A stretch of 64,000 nt of DNA from Novosphingobium resinovorum (GCF_027922145.1 NZ_BSFC01000019.1:413369-477368); one strand, 5' to 3'; counted from the first letter of the stretch, positions 8,746 through 18,708 are shown. Notes: generated by a model not told the origin, from the sequence alone. Numbers and translations are program-made.

Positions 8746-10107
8746 CTAGCGCCGCTTCTTGTCGCGTTCCAGTTCGGCACGTGCCTGCATCTCGATGTCC
8801 TGCGCGCGGATCCAGTCGGGCGAGCCTTGCGGGAGGCCCGCTTCGGCCGCCTGGGCGCTGCGCAGCGCTTCCTCCATGCGGTCGGAAAGCACCTGCTGCT
8901 CGGCGCTGGCGAGGTAGGCGCGGGGCATGTCGCCGTTGGCGGCGTAGATCATGCCCAGCTGATACCAGGTAAAGGGGTTTTCCCGGTCGCGCGCGGCGGC
9001 GGTCTTGAGGACTTCCTGCGCTTCCTTGTAGTTCGCCCGGTCCTCGGTCGCCATCAGGGCGTGTCCGAAAAGGGTGGCGATCAGCGGCGTGTTGCCGGAA
9101 ATCGTGTTGGCCTTGCGCAGCATCGGCAGCGCTTCGGCCGGCTTGCCCGCCTCGAGCAGGATCTGGCCGTCGAGTTCCAGGAAATAGGGATCGTTCGGAT
9201 CGGTGGTGATCAGCGCCTCGGTTTCGGCGCGGGCCTCGGCGAACTTCGATTCGCGATGGAAGGCATAGGCGCGGGCGTAACGAGCGGGGACCGAGTTGTC
9301 GGTCATCGGGTACTTGCGCAGGACCTGATAAGGCTCGGCGAGGAAACCGAAGAGCTTGGCCTTGGCGCGCAGGAAGCGTTTCTGGATCGCCGCGTCGTCC
9401 GGCTTTTCCCAGGCGGCGTCCTTCTCGTAGGTATCCTTGAGCGTGGCGATGCGGTCGCCGGTAAGGGGGTGGCTGGAGTAGAACTCGTCGCCGTCCTTGG
9501 GGCGGTAGCCGTAGCGGAACTCCATGTTCTGGAGCTTCTCGAAGAAGGCGATCGAGCCGCGCCCGCTGATCCCGGCCTTCGACAGATACTGCGCGCCCGC
9601 CGCGTCGGCCGAGGCTTCCTGCGAGCGGTTATAGGCGAGGTACTTGCCCATCGCCGCCTGCTGGCCGGCCATGATGACGCCCATCGCCGCCTCGCCGCCG
9701 CCCGCAGCCGCCGCCGCCGCGCCGAGCAGGAGCGAGAGCAGCGAGATATTGGTCGCGCCCTTGCCGCCCATGTTGAGCACCGCATGGCCGCCGGTCACGT
9801 GGCCGAGTTCGTGCGCGACCACGCCCTGCACTTCGGCGGCGGTGTCCGCCTCGTCGATGAGCCCGGAATTGACGTAGACCGCCTGCCCGCCCGCGACGAA
9901 GGCATTGACCGAGGAATCGTTGACGAGGACGATGTCGACGTCGCCCGGCCTCAGGCCCGAGGCCTTGACCAGCGGCGCGGCCATGTCGCGCAGCAGCGCT
10001 TCGGTTTCGGCATCGCGCAGGATCGACTGGGCGGAGGCGGAAGCGGCGCAGGCCCCGAGCAGCGCGGGAATCGCGAACAGCAGGGCAGGTAGTCGCAGCT
10101 TGGGCAT
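8746..10107 (-). CDS. M48 family zinc metalloprotease with TPR region (BepA-like)
   Basis: A 453-residue exported protease. The signal peptide is MPKLRLPALLFAIPALLGAC, whose final Cys could also be a lipobox. The M48 domain has the zinc motif HELGHVTGGH, and the downstream EASADAAGAQY helix gives the third ligand. The C-terminal half is built of tetratricopeptide-like helices, as in BepA/YfgC, which monitors outer-membrane protein assembly. The start at 10107 was chosen because upstream codons give no signal peptide and run towards the repeat at 10196. Confidence 0.92.
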   Translation of the reverse strand: MPKLRLPALLFAIPALLGACAASASAQSILRDAETEALLRDMAAPLVKASGLRPGDVDIVLVNDSSVNAFVAGGQAVYVNSGLIDEADTAAEVQGVVAHELGHVTGGHAVLNMGGKGATNISLLSLLLGAAAAAAGGGEAAMGVIMAGQQAAMGKYLAYNRSQEASADAAGAQYLSKAGISGRGSIAFFEKLQNMEFRYGYRPKDGDEFYSSHPLTGDRIATLKDTYEKDAAWEKPDDAAIQKRFLRAKAKLFGFLAEPYQVLRKYPMTDNSVPARYARAYAFHRESKFAEARAETEALITTDPNDPYFLELDGQILLEAGKPAEALPMLRKANTISGNTPLIATLFGHALMATEDRANYKEAQEVLKTAAARDRENPFTWYQLGMIYAANGDMPRAYLASAEQQVLSDRMEEALRSAQAAEAGLPQGSPDWIRAQDIEMQARAELERDKKRR

Positions 10108-10195
10108 CGGTTCTCTTGGGGACCCCGGGGGCTTAACCGGCGATGAAGCCGCATGCATGCACGGTTGGGGTGGAGGTGTCGAGGCCCACGCCTCT

Positions 10196-10275
10196 TTCGT
10201 CATTGCGAGCGTAGCGAAGCAATCCAGGGCGGCGTAGTGTTGCCCTGGATTGCTTCGCTACGCTCGCAATGACGA
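10196..10275. repeat. Hairpin repeat family A, copy 3
   Basis: The same arms as copy 1 (GCGTAGCG subtype) around the spacer GGCGGCGTAGTGTTGCC. It lies between the M48 protease gene and the PAS-type gene, directly after the latter's stop codon at 10283 (minus strand), where it may serve as a transcript end. Confidence 0.85.
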
Positions 10276-10282
10276 GGGTGGT

Positions 10283-11614
10283 TCAGCCCAGCAACCGCCG
10301 CGCCGCACGTTGCAGCAGCGCTTCGTCGTCGCTGACTTCGCCGACCAGCACGATCTCCCCGCCGGGCAGCCGCCGCGCAACGAGCACGGTGAATTCCTCG
10401 CCGCTCCCATCGAGTTCCGCCAGCGGGCGTGCCTCGATCGCGCGCAGTTCGCTGGCGAGGCGTTCACGGGCATTCGCGGGGACGCTCCCCGCTTCCTCGC
10501 GGCGCAGGCGGCGTTCCTCGCGGACCAGCGCCTTCACGCCGCCGGGCGTCGCCGCGAGATGCGCGGAGAGCGTGCCGACCGCGAGGCCGATCCGTCCGGC
10601 ATGGGCGATGACGGTGGCGAACTCGGTCAGGCGGGTCTTGTCATAGTCGGCGCCGAACACGAGCTTGACCAGCGGCAACAGCGGCGCGCGTTCCTGCGCT
10701 TTCAGCCCCGCATCCTCGATCAGTTCGGCGAGATCTTCCGGGGCATCCCGCGCCGCCAGCGCGAAGTCGTGGGCGCGGCCGATCGCGTCGTAGAGCGCCT
10801 GGTGCGAGCGTTCCTCGCTGCGCCGGGCCAGCAGCGCCAGTTCGCGCGCGGAAGCGAGCCAGTCGGCGAGGCCCATCTCGTGATCGACGAAGGAGGTCGG
10901 CTCGACCTCGAAGGAGAAGCCGGGGCTCGGCAGCTCCATCGGGGTATAGGCATCGATCGCGGGGAGTGAGAAGTCGCCACTGCCGAAATCCGCAGGCCCG
11001 TCCGCCCAGTCGGTCAGCGGTTCGGGTGCACGCAGCATGGCGGGGCGGCTTTCCTCTTCGTCGTCGCTCGACTGGCGGCGGGGAGGCAGCGGCTCGGCGC
11101 TCTCCTTCCAGTTGATGACGCCGTAGATGTAGTCGATCCGCCGCCCGTCGCGCGAAAAGGGCATCAGGATGCCGCGATAGAGCACCGTCATGCCCTGCGG
11201 GTTGACGTACTCGGCCTCGAACCCGATCGGCGCCTCATTGGCGAGGATCTGCATGTAGTGGTCGGTGATGCGGGAGAGCAGCGAGCCGCTGGGCACATCG
11301 GCAAGGCGACGGATCGTCCCTTGCGCGTCGCACTCCTGCACCAGCATCGCGCCGACATAGGCGATGGCGGGATCTTCGATCCCGTCCGTGAAATCGAGTA
11401 GGACGCTGCGCGGGCCGAAATCGGGCAAGTTGGCGGGATCGAGATCGGCGATGTCGGGGAAGGTCTTCTCCCCCAGCAGGCTCGCCCAGAAATTGTAGGC
11501 CCGCACCTGCATGCGGCGCTCGTCGTTGCCCGGCTTGGCGACCGGGGCGGCGGCGGTGACGTCGTCCCCTTCGGAATCGCCTTCACCCGAAAACTCGCCG
11601 TGTAAACTGTCCAT
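10283..11614 (-). CDS. PAS-type domain protein of unknown function
   Basis: A 443-residue cytosolic protein with no signal peptide. Residues about 35-175 (MQVRAYNFWASLLGEK, DFTDGIEDPAIAYVGAML, SLLSRITDHYMQILA, YIYGVINWK) have the layout of the sphingomonad PAS_5-like domain. A second, mostly helical region follows, and the last 100 residues (FTVLVARRLPGGEIVLVGEV) look like another small alpha/beta sensor domain. No output domain is recognisable, so it may be a sensor or adaptor. A 92-bp gap separates its start from the divergent region near 11700. Confidence 0.75.
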   Translation of the reverse strand: MDSLHGEFSGEGDSEGDDVTAAAPVAKPGNDERRMQVRAYNFWASLLGEKTFPDIADLDPANLPDFGPRSVLLDFTDGIEDPAIAYVGAMLVQECDAQGTIRRLADVPSGSLLSRITDHYMQILANEAPIGFEAEYVNPQGMTVLYRGILMPFSRDGRRIDYIYGVINWKESAEPLPPRRQSSDDEEESRPAMLRAPEPLTDWADGPADFGSGDFSLPAIDAYTPMELPSPGFSFEVEPTSFVDHEMGLADWLASARELALLARRSEERSHQALYDAIGRAHDFALAARDAPEDLAELIEDAGLKAQERAPLLPLVKLVFGADYDKTRLTEFATVIAHAGRIGLAVGTLSAHLAATPGGVKALVREERRLRREEAGSVPANARERLASELRAIEARPLAELDGSGEEFTVLVARRLPGGEIVLVGEVSDDEALLQRAARRLLG

Positions 11615-11706
11615 GTCGAATCCCGACTCGCCCCTGTAGAGGGCCGGTTCTGGCGCAACTTGGTGTAATAAGGATTAAGTTGCGCCCGTGGAGCTTGCCG
11701 GAATCA

Positions 11707-13008
11707 TCAGGCCTGCTTGACGATTCCCTCGCCCGGCTTGGGCAGCGGGGCGAGGATGCGCAGGGCCACGAAGGAGACGATCAGGAAGATCGATCCGGCA
11801 TGCAGGGCGAAGGGCAGGTCCTTCCAGTCGGCCAGCATGCCCCAGGTCCACGATCCCAGCGCCATGCCGCCGAAGGTCACCGCCTGGTATATCGACAGGC
11901 AGCGGCCGAGGATCGCGTCCGGGGAACGCAGCTGCACTGCCGTATTCAGCGTGGTGAGGATCATCACCCAGGCCATGCCCGATACGAAGGCGGCGGGCAG
12001 GGCGTAGGCGATGCGGTCCACCTCGGCGATCAGCGACAGCGAGAACACGAACATCGCCGCGCCCATCGCGAGAATGCCCTCGAGCCCGATCCTGCGGCGG
12101 ATCGGCCCGGTCAGCGGGGCGGCGGTGATCGAGCCGATGCCGAACAGGCCGAGCATCAACCCGTAGTCCAGCTCATCGCCATGGATCGGGCCGTTCACCA
12201 CGGTCGGCAGCAGCGACTGGTAGGCGGCAAGGCTGAACCCGAGCGCGAAGCAGCGCGCCAGAATGCGGCGTAGCTGCGGGTTGGTGGCGCAGTAACGGAT
12301 GCCGACGCCCACGGCGGGCAGGATCGGGCGGCGCTCGATCTGGCGCGGCGGCGGCTTCCACCACAGCAGCACGCCGATCAGGCCGATGTAGCTTATCGCA
12401 TTGAAAGCGAAGGCGAACGATACGTCCCAAATGGAAATCAGCAATCCGCCCAGCGCCGGGCCGACCGAACGGGCGATGTTGAAGGAGATCGAGTTGAGCG
12501 CGATCGCCTGCGGCAGCTCGCGCGGCTCCACCTGCTGGCGCACCGAGGCCTGCCATGCCGGGGAGTTCAGCGCAGTGCCGATGCCGACGCTCAGCGTGAA
12601 GGCCAGCAGCAGGAACGGCGTCAGCATGTGCGCGTAGGCCATCGCCGCCAGCGCGGCCGAGACCACCAGCATCCCCACTTGCGCGGTCAGCATGACGAGG
12701 CGGCGGTCATAGTTGTCGGCGATGGCGCCCGCGAAGACGCCGAACAGCATGATCGGAACCGTCGCCGATGCCTGCACCAGCGCGACGAGCTGGTGCGAGG
12801 CGGTCAGCTCGGTCATCATCCAGGCGGCCGCAACGCCCTGCAGCGTGCCGCCGAGGTTCGAGAACAAGTTGGCGGTCCAGATCGCGCGGAACACCGGATA
12901 GCGAAAAGGCGAGAACGCGCCCGTCGGCGGAGGCGGCACGAGGTCCGCCGTTGCCACCTCGACCGTCTTTTCGACGGCCTCCTCGATCCTGTCCTCTTCC
13001 CGTCTCAC
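11707..13008 (-). CDS. MFS transporter (EntS/MFS_3 type)
   Basis: A 433-residue inner-membrane transporter with about 12 hydrophobic segments. The N-terminal half has the MFS_3 pattern (FRYPVFRAIWTANLFSNLG, then MLFGVFAGAIADNYDRRLVM, the loop 2-3 motif). SPAWQASVRQQVEPRELP resembles the enterobactin exporter EntS family. An unusual acidic cytosolic N-terminus (REEDRIEEAVEKTVEV) precedes the first helix. The substrate is unknown. Minus strand, upstream of the DUF2141 gene in the map but with a gap of only 40 bp to that gene's stop. Confidence 0.9.
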   Translation of the reverse strand: MRREEDRIEEAVEKTVEVATADLVPPPPTGAFSPFRYPVFRAIWTANLFSNLGGTLQGVAAAWMMTELTASHQLVALVQASATVPIMLFGVFAGAIADNYDRRLVMLTAQVGMLVVSAALAAMAYAHMLTPFLLLAFTLSVGIGTALNSPAWQASVRQQVEPRELPQAIALNSISFNIARSVGPALGGLLISIWDVSFAFAFNAISYIGLIGVLLWWKPPPRQIERRPILPAVGVGIRYCATNPQLRRILARCFALGFSLAAYQSLLPTVVNGPIHGDELDYGLMLGLFGIGSITAAPLTGPIRRRIGLEGILAMGAAMFVFSLSLIAEVDRIAYALPAAFVSGMAWVMILTTLNTAVQLRSPDAILGRCLSIYQAVTFGGMALGSWTWGMLADWKDLPFALHAGSIFLIVSFVALRILAPLPKPGEGIVKQA

Positions 13009-13048
13009 ACTTCAGGCGTAAGGCGCGGCGGTGGCGGGGGCAAGTCGG

Positions 13049-13504
13049 TCAGAGCAGATATCGCATCCGGATCGCCAGGCGGACAGGTTCCCCCGCGACA
13101 TCGAACGCGGCCTGCGCGAACTTCGGCGGTCCCATGCGCACCGGCGCGTCGCGTGAAAAGCCGTAGCCTTCGCGCGGGATCATCAGCCGGGTGTCGAGCT
13201 TGCCGTTGCCGTTCTCGTCGTGAATCAGCGACACTGCATAGCGGCCCTGCGGCACCGCGCCGAAGTCCAAATGGAGGTCGCTTGCCGCCGGGACCGTCAG
13301 CTTGCGGGCCTGCGGGTCCTTCTCGCAATCGGGAAAAGCATCGGGCCGCGTCGTCAGGCAGGCCAGCACCTGCCCCTTTGCCGAGCGCATGTCCGTCACC
13401 GAAACCGACACGTCCGTGTTCTGCGGCGCCGTCGCCCCGGCCAGCAATACGACCAGGCTTAGGGCCGCGAGAACGCCTGTGACAGTCCGGCATCGGTGCC
13501 GCAC
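13049..13504 (-). CDS. DUF2141 domain-containing exported protein
   Basis: A 151-residue exported protein. The start is GTG at 13504 (RHRCRTVTGVLAALSLVVLL), which gives a compact signal peptide; an ATG at 13543 would add 13 residues with a poor leader. The mature part matches DUF2141: VTDMRSAKGQVLACL, GRYAVSLIHDENGNGKLDT and EGYGFSRDA. The HDENGNGKLD motif is the family hallmark. Its 5' end overlaps the 3' end of the sterol-desaturase-like gene by 46 bp, suggesting coupled translation. Confidence 0.88.
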   Translation of the reverse strand: MRHRCRTVTGVLAALSLVVLLAGATAPQNTDVSVSVTDMRSAKGQVLACLTTRPDAFPDCEKDPQARKLTVPAASDLHLDFGAVPQGRYAVSLIHDENGNGKLDTRLMIPREGYGFSRDAPVRMGPPKFAQAAFDVAGEPVRLAIRMRYLL

Positions 13505-14199
13505 AGATGGTCCCAGTGGCGGAAATAGAGGCCGTAGTTGCATCGATAGCTTTCATGGTGCCGTTGGTGATGGCTGGCGGTAATGAGCCAGCGCCCGAGC
13601 GGCGAATGAACGAGGGCACGGGGAAACATCTCCCAGCCCATGTGATTGGTGATCCCCATCACCGTCATGATCGTCAGCACCACGCCCAGCGCGCCGACGT
13701 GGATCGGCACGAGCAGCACCAGTGCCGGGATCACCACGGCCCCGGTCAATGCCTCGACGGGATGGAAGCTCATCGCCGCCCATGCCGTCGGCGGGCGGCT
13801 GGCGTGATGGACGGCATGGGCGATGCGGAATACCCGTGGCCGGTGCATCCAGCGATGGGTCCAATAGAACCACGTGTCGTGGAGCAAAAGGTAGACGAGC
13901 ACCGAAACCGGCAGCCACCAGAGCGGCCGGTCGTGCACATCGGTATAGATGCGCGTCCAGCCATGCTCGCGCCAGCCCCATGCGACGACGCCTGAGGGAA
14001 TGCCGTAGATCGCGGCCGAGGCGAGCGACCATGCGATCTCGCCGCGGATCTGGCGGTCCAAGCCCTTGTAATGGCCGGGCCGCACTCGCGCAGTGATCCA
14101 GGCGAACAGGCCGGACGTGAGGAGATAACGGACGCCCACGATTGCCGTCATGGCAAAGGCGGAAACAAGCACCGCAACAAGGGGAGCGTCGAGCGCCAT
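13459..14199 (-). CDS. Sterol desaturase / fatty acid hydroxylase family protein
   Basis: A 246-residue integral membrane di-iron oxygenase. The histidine clusters are present in order: HDTWFYWTHRWMHRP (HX4H-type), HAVHHASRP, and HHQRHHESY near the C-terminus, among four to five hydrophobic segments. The start MALDAPL at 14199 was chosen because the open frame upstream runs into the repeat region at 14240. Such enzymes hydroxylate carotenoids, sterols or fatty acids; the substrate cannot be assigned. Followed by DUF2141 in an overlapping arrangement. Confidence 0.9.
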   Translation of the reverse strand: MALDAPLVAVLVSAFAMTAIVGVRYLLTSGLFAWITARVRPGHYKGLDRQIRGEIAWSLASAAIYGIPSGVVAWGWREHGWTRIYTDVHDRPLWWLPVSVLVYLLLHDTWFYWTHRWMHRPRVFRIAHAVHHASRPPTAWAAMSFHPVEALTGAVVIPALVLLVPIHVGALGVVLTIMTVMGITNHMGWEMFPRALVHSPLGRWLITASHHQRHHESYRCNYGLYFRHWDHLCGTDAGLSQAFSRP

Positions 14200-14239
14200 G
14201 GGCGCGGGGAGTATGCCCTCAGGAGGGGAAGGGGAAGAT

Positions 14240-14400
14240 AAAAAGAGGAAACCCGGGGCCAAAGGCCCCAGACCCCCATACTGCCGTGGTCACGCGCGCA
14301 GCTTCGCGGTGCTGCCCATTGCAGGGAGCGCGCTAGGTAGCTGCGCGAACAACGACGACAGTAACGGGGTCTGGGGCAATGGCCCCAGATTCCCTTTATT
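14240..14400. repeat. GC-rich dispersed repeat, paired units
   Basis: Two facing copies of the palindromic core (CGGGGCCAAAGGCCCCAGACCCC and GGGGTCTGGGGCAATGGCCCCAG) flank about 80 bp containing ACGACGACAGTAACG. The core and the CTGTCGTCGT motif match 5533-5608. It sits between the divergent-looking ends of the desaturase start and the RhlE stop. It could end rhlE transcription. Confidence 0.55.
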
Positions 14401-14405
14401 TCATC

Positions 14406-15836
14406 TTACCCTGCGCGCTTCACCGCACCCTTGTGCGCGCCCAGCCCCTTGGGGCCGCGCGGACGGAAGCGACGCTTGCGCTCGCCTTCGCCTTCGCCGC
14501 CTTCACGACGCTCGCCTTGCGGACGGTCACTGCGCTGGCCATCGCGGCGCGGCTGGCCGCCACGGCCGCCGCCGTTGCCGCCGCGCTGTCCGCCGCCGCC
14601 CTGGCGGCGCTCGCCCTGCGGCTGCTCCACCTTGCGCGAGGGTGCGGGCAGGCGTGCGGCCTGGTTCTGGAAGTCTTCCGGCAGCGCCAGCGGGTCGAGC
14701 TTCACGCGGGTCAGGCGCTCGATGTCGCGGATGTATGGCTTTTCGTCCGGCGCGACATAGCTGATCGCGACGCCGGTGGCGCCGGCGCGCGCGGTGCGGC
14801 CGATGCGGTGGACATACTGTTCCGCGACGTTCGGGATCTCGAAGTTATAGACGTGCGAAACGCCCGAGACGTCGATGCCGCGCGCGGCGATGTCGGTGGC
14901 GACGAGGACGCGCACGGTGCCCTGGCGGAAGCCGCCGAGGGCGGCGGTGCGCTGGGCCTGGCTCTTGTTGCCGTGGATCGCGGCGGCCGGGATGCCGGCG
15001 GCGACGAGGTGGCGCACGACGCGGTCGGCGCCGTGCTTGGTGCGGGTGAACACCAGAGCGCGGTCGATGGCGCCGTGCGATGCCTTCTCCTCGGCGTCAG
15101 GCGCAAGGCCCGCGCGCAGCGAGAGGGTCAGCAGCGCCTGCTTCTCGGCCTGGTTGATGTGGGTGGCGAACTGTTCGACGCGCTCGGCGGTGGTCGACTG
15201 CGGCGCCACTTCGACCTTGACCGGGTCGTTGATGAACTGGCGGCCGAGGTCGGCGATCGCCTGCGGCATGGTGGCCGAGAAGAACAGGCTCTGGCGCGTC
15301 TTGGGCAGCAGCGCGGCGACGCGCTTGAGCGGGACGATGAAGCCCAGGTCCATCATCTGGTCGGCTTCGTCGAGGACGAAGATCTCGACGTGGCGCAGCG
15401 TCAGCGCGCGCTGGTCGATCAGGTCGAGTAGGCGGCCGGGGGTGGCGACGAGGATGTCGACGCCGCGCTCCAGCGCGCGGGCCTGCTTGCCCACGGGCAC
15501 GCCGCCGAAGATGCACTGGACCGTCAGGTTCAGGAACTTCGCGTAGCCGCGCATGTTCTCGGCGATCTGCGCGGCGAGTTCGCGGGTGGGCGAGAGCACC
15601 AGCATGCGGCAGCCGGCGTTCTGGCGCGGCTTGGGGTCCTGCGCGAGGCGGTGGAGCGAAGGCAGCGAGAACGCGGCGGTCTTGCCGGTGCCGGTCTGCG
15701 CTATGCCGAGGAGGTCACGGCCTTCGAGCAGCGAGGGGATCGCCTTGCGCTGGATAGGCGAGGGATCGGTGTAACCCTTGACGGCGAGCGCGCGGAGGAT
15801 CGGCTCGGCGAGGCCAAGTTCGGAGAAATAGGACAT
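14406..15836 (-). CDS. rhlE: DEAD-box ATP-dependent RNA helicase, RhlE type
   Basis: A 476-residue RNA helicase. Motifs in order: Q motif (GYTDPSPIQRKAIP), motif I (AQTGTGKTAAF), PTRELAAQI, TPGRLLDLI, motif II DEAD (VLDEADQMMDLGF), SAT, and motif VI (HRIGRTARAG). The C-terminal tail of about 90 residues is Gly/Arg-rich (RGG-like) and ends in basic RPRGPKGLGAHKG, typical of RNA-binding tails in proteobacterial RhlE proteins. Transcribed from the 417-bp gap upstream. It probably works in ribosome assembly or RNA decay. Confidence 0.95.
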   Translation of the reverse strand: MSYFSELGLAEPILRALAVKGYTDPSPIQRKAIPSLLEGRDLLGIAQTGTGKTAAFSLPSLHRLAQDPKPRQNAGCRMLVLSPTRELAAQIAENMRGYAKFLNLTVQCIFGGVPVGKQARALERGVDILVATPGRLLDLIDQRALTLRHVEIFVLDEADQMMDLGFIVPLKRVAALLPKTRQSLFFSATMPQAIADLGRQFINDPVKVEVAPQSTTAERVEQFATHINQAEKQALLTLSLRAGLAPDAEEKASHGAIDRALVFTRTKHGADRVVRHLVAAGIPAAAIHGNKSQAQRTAALGGFRQGTVRVLVATDIAARGIDVSGVSHVYNFEIPNVAEQYVHRIGRTARAGATGVAISYVAPDEKPYIRDIERLTRVKLDPLALPEDFQNQAARLPAPSRKVEQPQGERRQGGGGQRGGNGGGRGGQPRRDGQRSDRPQGERREGGEGEGERKRRFRPRGPKGLGAHKGAVKRAG

Positions 15837-16137
15837 GCGTCACTTTCAAAAGTGCGGGGCGCGCAAGGCTTTTGAAAAAAAGGCGCGCGCACAGCGAGGT
15901 GTCGTTGCGGCGACCCTGCGTGAGGAAGGAAGCTAGTTGGTCGCAACCGCCAGTCCGGGCCGGTCTTGGCTGGATGCCGCGACCTCACGCTGCTCTCGGA
16001 TTGCGGCGGGGCGGACCCCGCACGCCGGTTGCTGGCGGGTCACTTAGTGTGAATTACGGCAAAGCGCAAGAAAATTGCGGATAAGTTGCAGAAGTGCCCA
16101 CTCGCTGCGAAAATCGAGGCGGTGCAGTTGAGCCCTC

Positions 16138-16216
16138 TTCGTCATTGCGAGCGCAGCGAAGCAATCCAGGGCAGTGTAGAGCCGCCCTGGATTGCTTCGC
16201 TGCGCTCGCAATGACG
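16138..16216. repeat. Hairpin repeat family A, copy 4
   Basis: TTCGTCATTGCGAGCGCAGC on the left and GCTGCGCTCGCAATGACG on the right, GCAGCG subtype. It lies in the 417-bp intergenic stretch between the rhlE start and the mmcB stop. The rest of that stretch (15837-16137) holds no gene or RNA that I can support. Confidence 0.85.
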
Positions 16217-16253
16217 TGCCAAGGGCAAGTTTTGTTCCAGCTTAGCTTCGGCC

Positions 16254-16766
16254 TCAACCACCTTCATTCCCCCACTGCAGCGTATGTGGATCGCCCAGCG
16301 TCACCAGCCGCCGCAGCGAGGCACGCGCCAGCCGCTCGGTCTCCACCTTGCGCCGGGCGGCGGCAAGCTGGCGCAGGGGAGCGGGGCGCAGGATTTCCGC
16401 GTCGTAGCCATCGGCCACGATCACCCCGCAACTGTCGGGCAGGAACGCCTCGCTCTCCAGCGGGCTGCGGTCCAGCAAAGGAGAGAGCCCCCAGTAGAAC
16501 CGGTCGCAGTAGTCGAGATAGTCGGTCCACTTGCCGTCGCCGAGCAGGTCCGCGCGCGCCACCTTGATCTCGACGATGATGACGTGCCCCTTGGCGTCGA
16601 TCCCCATGAGATCGGCCCGCCGTCCGCAGCGCAGCGGCATTTCCGGCATGCACCAGATGCCGTTGCGGGCGAACAGCCGGGCGATCCCGCGAGCCACGTC
16701 CACGGCGGTATGCCCATGCGAAGGGGCGAGGGAGAGCGAATCAGCTTCGGCCATGATCGCCATCAT
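16254..16766 (-). CDS. mmcB: MmcB family DNA repair protein
   Basis: A 170-residue PD-(D/E)XK-fold protein of the alphaproteobacterial MmcB family (DUF1052), implicated in Caulobacter in the DNA-damage response. The nuclease-like core is visible: [13 protein letters not shown], then [19 protein letters not shown] with the E-x-K pair, then [15 protein letters not shown]. The start could be the first ATG (16766) or the fifth codon (16754). It is the last backbone protein gene before the tRNA and the mobile element. Confidence 0.9.
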   Translation of the reverse strand: MMAIMAEADSLSLAPSHGHTAVDVARGIARLFARNGIWCMPEMPLRCGRRADLMGIDAKGHVIIVEIKVARADLLGDGKWTDYLDYCDRFYWGLSPLLDRSPLESEAFLPDSCGVIVADGYDAEILRPAPLRQLAAARRKVETERLARASLRRLVTLGDPHTLQWGNEGG

Positions 16767-16845
16767 AGGAACATATCGAGAACTGACAAGTCATCGCATT
16801 TGGCGCTGGCAAGCCCCGCTTGCGTCTGCTAACCGCGCTGGCACT

Positions 16846-16922
<77 letters not shown>

Positions 16923-17033
16923 TTAAATCTCCACTAAGGTGTTGAGATATAATGGAATTATTGGAACGGCCCAGGATGCGTTCCCACATTATGTCCCTCA
17001 CTTCAGCGTGATAGACGCCTTGGGTGGGGCAAC

Positions 17034-17954
17034 TCACTCAATTATGCGGACGCTATCGACGAGATCGATTTTGGAGATTTTGAGTGACCGACCCTGTGGT
17101 TGGTAGCTGATGCGCAGCGACCATTGATCGGTGTCGATGTTGTAGCCTGCCGGATCCTTCGGTAGCGAGATCTCCATGCAATGAGGGGTCTTCTCATCGA
17201 CGCAACTCCTCACGTCCACGATGGTCCTCGGGTCAATGCTCGAGAGGGTCTTTCGAGCGTCCGATGCGCACCTTGGGCCCGGTCCTTGCCAATCCGGCGG
17301 ATAGGGCATGCACTGAAGCGAGAAGGGCAACCTGCCACCATGCCGGGCATACGCCACCGCCTGATCTGCAAGTTGAGCAGCCAAGTAGGCTTGCTTTCGG
17401 TCCTCCGCCCAGAACCACCATCCAACGTCACGGCGCGAGGCGCAAGCAGCATTCAAGCGTCCCTCATAGCCCGTTGGCCATGAGCCAGGGAAAGGCGAGA
17501 CACTACCCGTGACGCCATAAAGCGTATCGCTCCAGCCTTGTTGGATGACCTTGGGAACTCCTTTGGCCAGATCCTGGACGACATCAAATGGCCGGACTTC
17601 GCAAATACCCGGATTTGTCCCGGCACGGGGTGCTGGAAAGAAGCGATGCGCTTCTTCGTCACGGAAGACGCTGAAGGTCCGCCGGTACGCGACAAACTCT
17701 GCCACTCGACCGCCCGTGAGTTTATCTGCGATGCGTTGCAGCTGCGCGCCTTCATAGGCCACCTTTTCGCCTTCCGGCAGTGGCGGCATAACCCCGTATG
17801 GGCTACCCGTAAGCACTGAACGATTATTCAGGGAGCCGGCAGGGGAGGTGTAAGGCTCTTGTCCGCACGAGGCGAGCAATGCGACGCCGGGCAAGATCAG
17901 GAGGGCGCGCAAGGTGTGAGACAGCGGGCCTTGTCCTGGCGCAGGCTTCATCAT
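17034..17954 (-). CDS. Putative lipoprotein of unknown function
   Basis: A 306-residue exported protein. The leader [16 protein letters not shown] ends in a lipobox Cys (LASC), so it is probably lipid-anchored. The start is the ATG at 17954, which has GGGAGAG just upstream; the in-frame TTG at 17963 is an alternative. The mature part has several Cys ([45 protein letters not shown]) that may form disulfides. I do not recognise the family. It is the first gene inside the left end of the element and reads towards attL. Confidence 0.7.
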   Translation of the reverse strand: MMKPAPGQGPLSHTLRALLILPGVALLASCGQEPYTSPAGSLNNRSVLTGSPYGVMPPLPEGEKVAYEGAQLQRIADKLTGGRVAEFVAYRRTFSVFRDEEAHRFFPAPRAGTNPGICEVRPFDVVQDLAKGVPKVIQQGWSDTLYGVTGSVSPFPGSWPTGYEGRLNAACASRRDVGWWFWAEDRKQAYLAAQLADQAVAYARHGGRLPFSLQCMPYPPDWQGPGPRCASDARKTLSSIDPRTIVDVRSCVDEKTPHCMEISLPKDPAGYNIDTDQWSLRISYQPQGRSLKISKIDLVDSVRIIE

Positions 17955-18051
17955 CTCTCCCAAGGATTTTGGTAGGCGACCATATCGCCAGAACTCTGCG
18001 TAGTCGGCTACCCCCGCAGCCGTGAGCCGCGAGGGTAGGAAAGCATCGGAC

Positions 18052-18708
18052 TTACTTGGTGACCGAGGCCGTAGTCAGCACCGCAGGGGCAGGCGCCACG
18101 GCCGGAACCGCTGCGGGCACCGAGATGACCTGCGGCTGCACGGCCTGAAACGCGAGATCCTCGTCGAGGAAGCCCTTCACAGCCGATCCGCTGGCGATGA
18201 ACGCGCTGGTGCCGGTGGTGAGAAAGCCTGCGATCGGAACGAGTGCGATGGCTGCCACGACGCCGCCCGTGCCGGTGACGCCCTTGTCATCGAAGGTGCC
18301 GGACAGACGCACATTGCGACCGTTGAGATTGAGCGAGACGACACGCGCGCCGATGTAACCGGACTTGCCCCACATACCCTTGTTGCGAACTTCGGTAATC
18401 TCGCCGATCGCGGGCGTACCGGACGGGATCACGACGACGCCGTTCTGCGTGATGTTCTCGGCGACCTCCATCTGGAAGCGCTGGCCCACCCGCAGCTTCT
18501 TCTTCTTGGTCGTCAGTTCCTCACGCGTGACGAGAGCGACGGCGAGGCCGGCGCGCATGATGTCAGGCCGTGCTGCGGGCAGGATGGTCGCGGCGGATGC
18601 GACGACGGCGGTCTGAACTGGAGCGACAGGAGCAGCAGTGGTCTGCGCGGCGACAGGATGCGTGATCAGCGCCGCGCAAGGCAGCGCGAGCTTGTAGATA
18701 GTCCTCAT
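18052..18708 (-). CDS. Exported protein, sphingomonad-type conserved hypothetical
   Basis: A 218-residue protein with a signal peptide (RTIYKLALPCAALITHPVAAQ) and a good ribosome binding site (GGGGGAA 6 bases before ATG). The central segment (VGQRFQMEVAENI, VVIPSGTPAIGEITEV, GKSGYIGARVVSLNLNG, RLSGTFDDKGVTGTGGVV) is a beta-rich pattern reminiscent of TrbI/VirB10-like periplasmic barrels, followed by a hydrophobic stretch (AAIALVPIAGFLTTG). The C-terminus is Pro/Ala/Val-rich. Function unknown. The next gene in the same direction is 430 bp away. Confidence 0.72.
   Translation of the reverse strand: MRTIYKLALPCAALITHPVAAQTTAAPVAPVQTAVVASAATILPAARPDIMRAGLAVALVTREELTTKKKKLRVGQRFQMEVAENITQNGVVVIPSGTPAIGEITEVRNKGMWGKSGYIGARVVSLNLNGRNVRLSGTFDDKGVTGTGGVVAAIALVPIAGFLTTGTSAFIASGSAVKGFLDEDLAFQAVQPQVISVPAAVPAVAPAPAVLTTASVTK

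Noticed and set aside
8565..8780. 72 extra N-terminal codons on the DsbA-like gene
   Set aside because: They translate the hairpin repeat at 8631-8710 and place sequence before a normal leader; the ATG at 8564 fits better.
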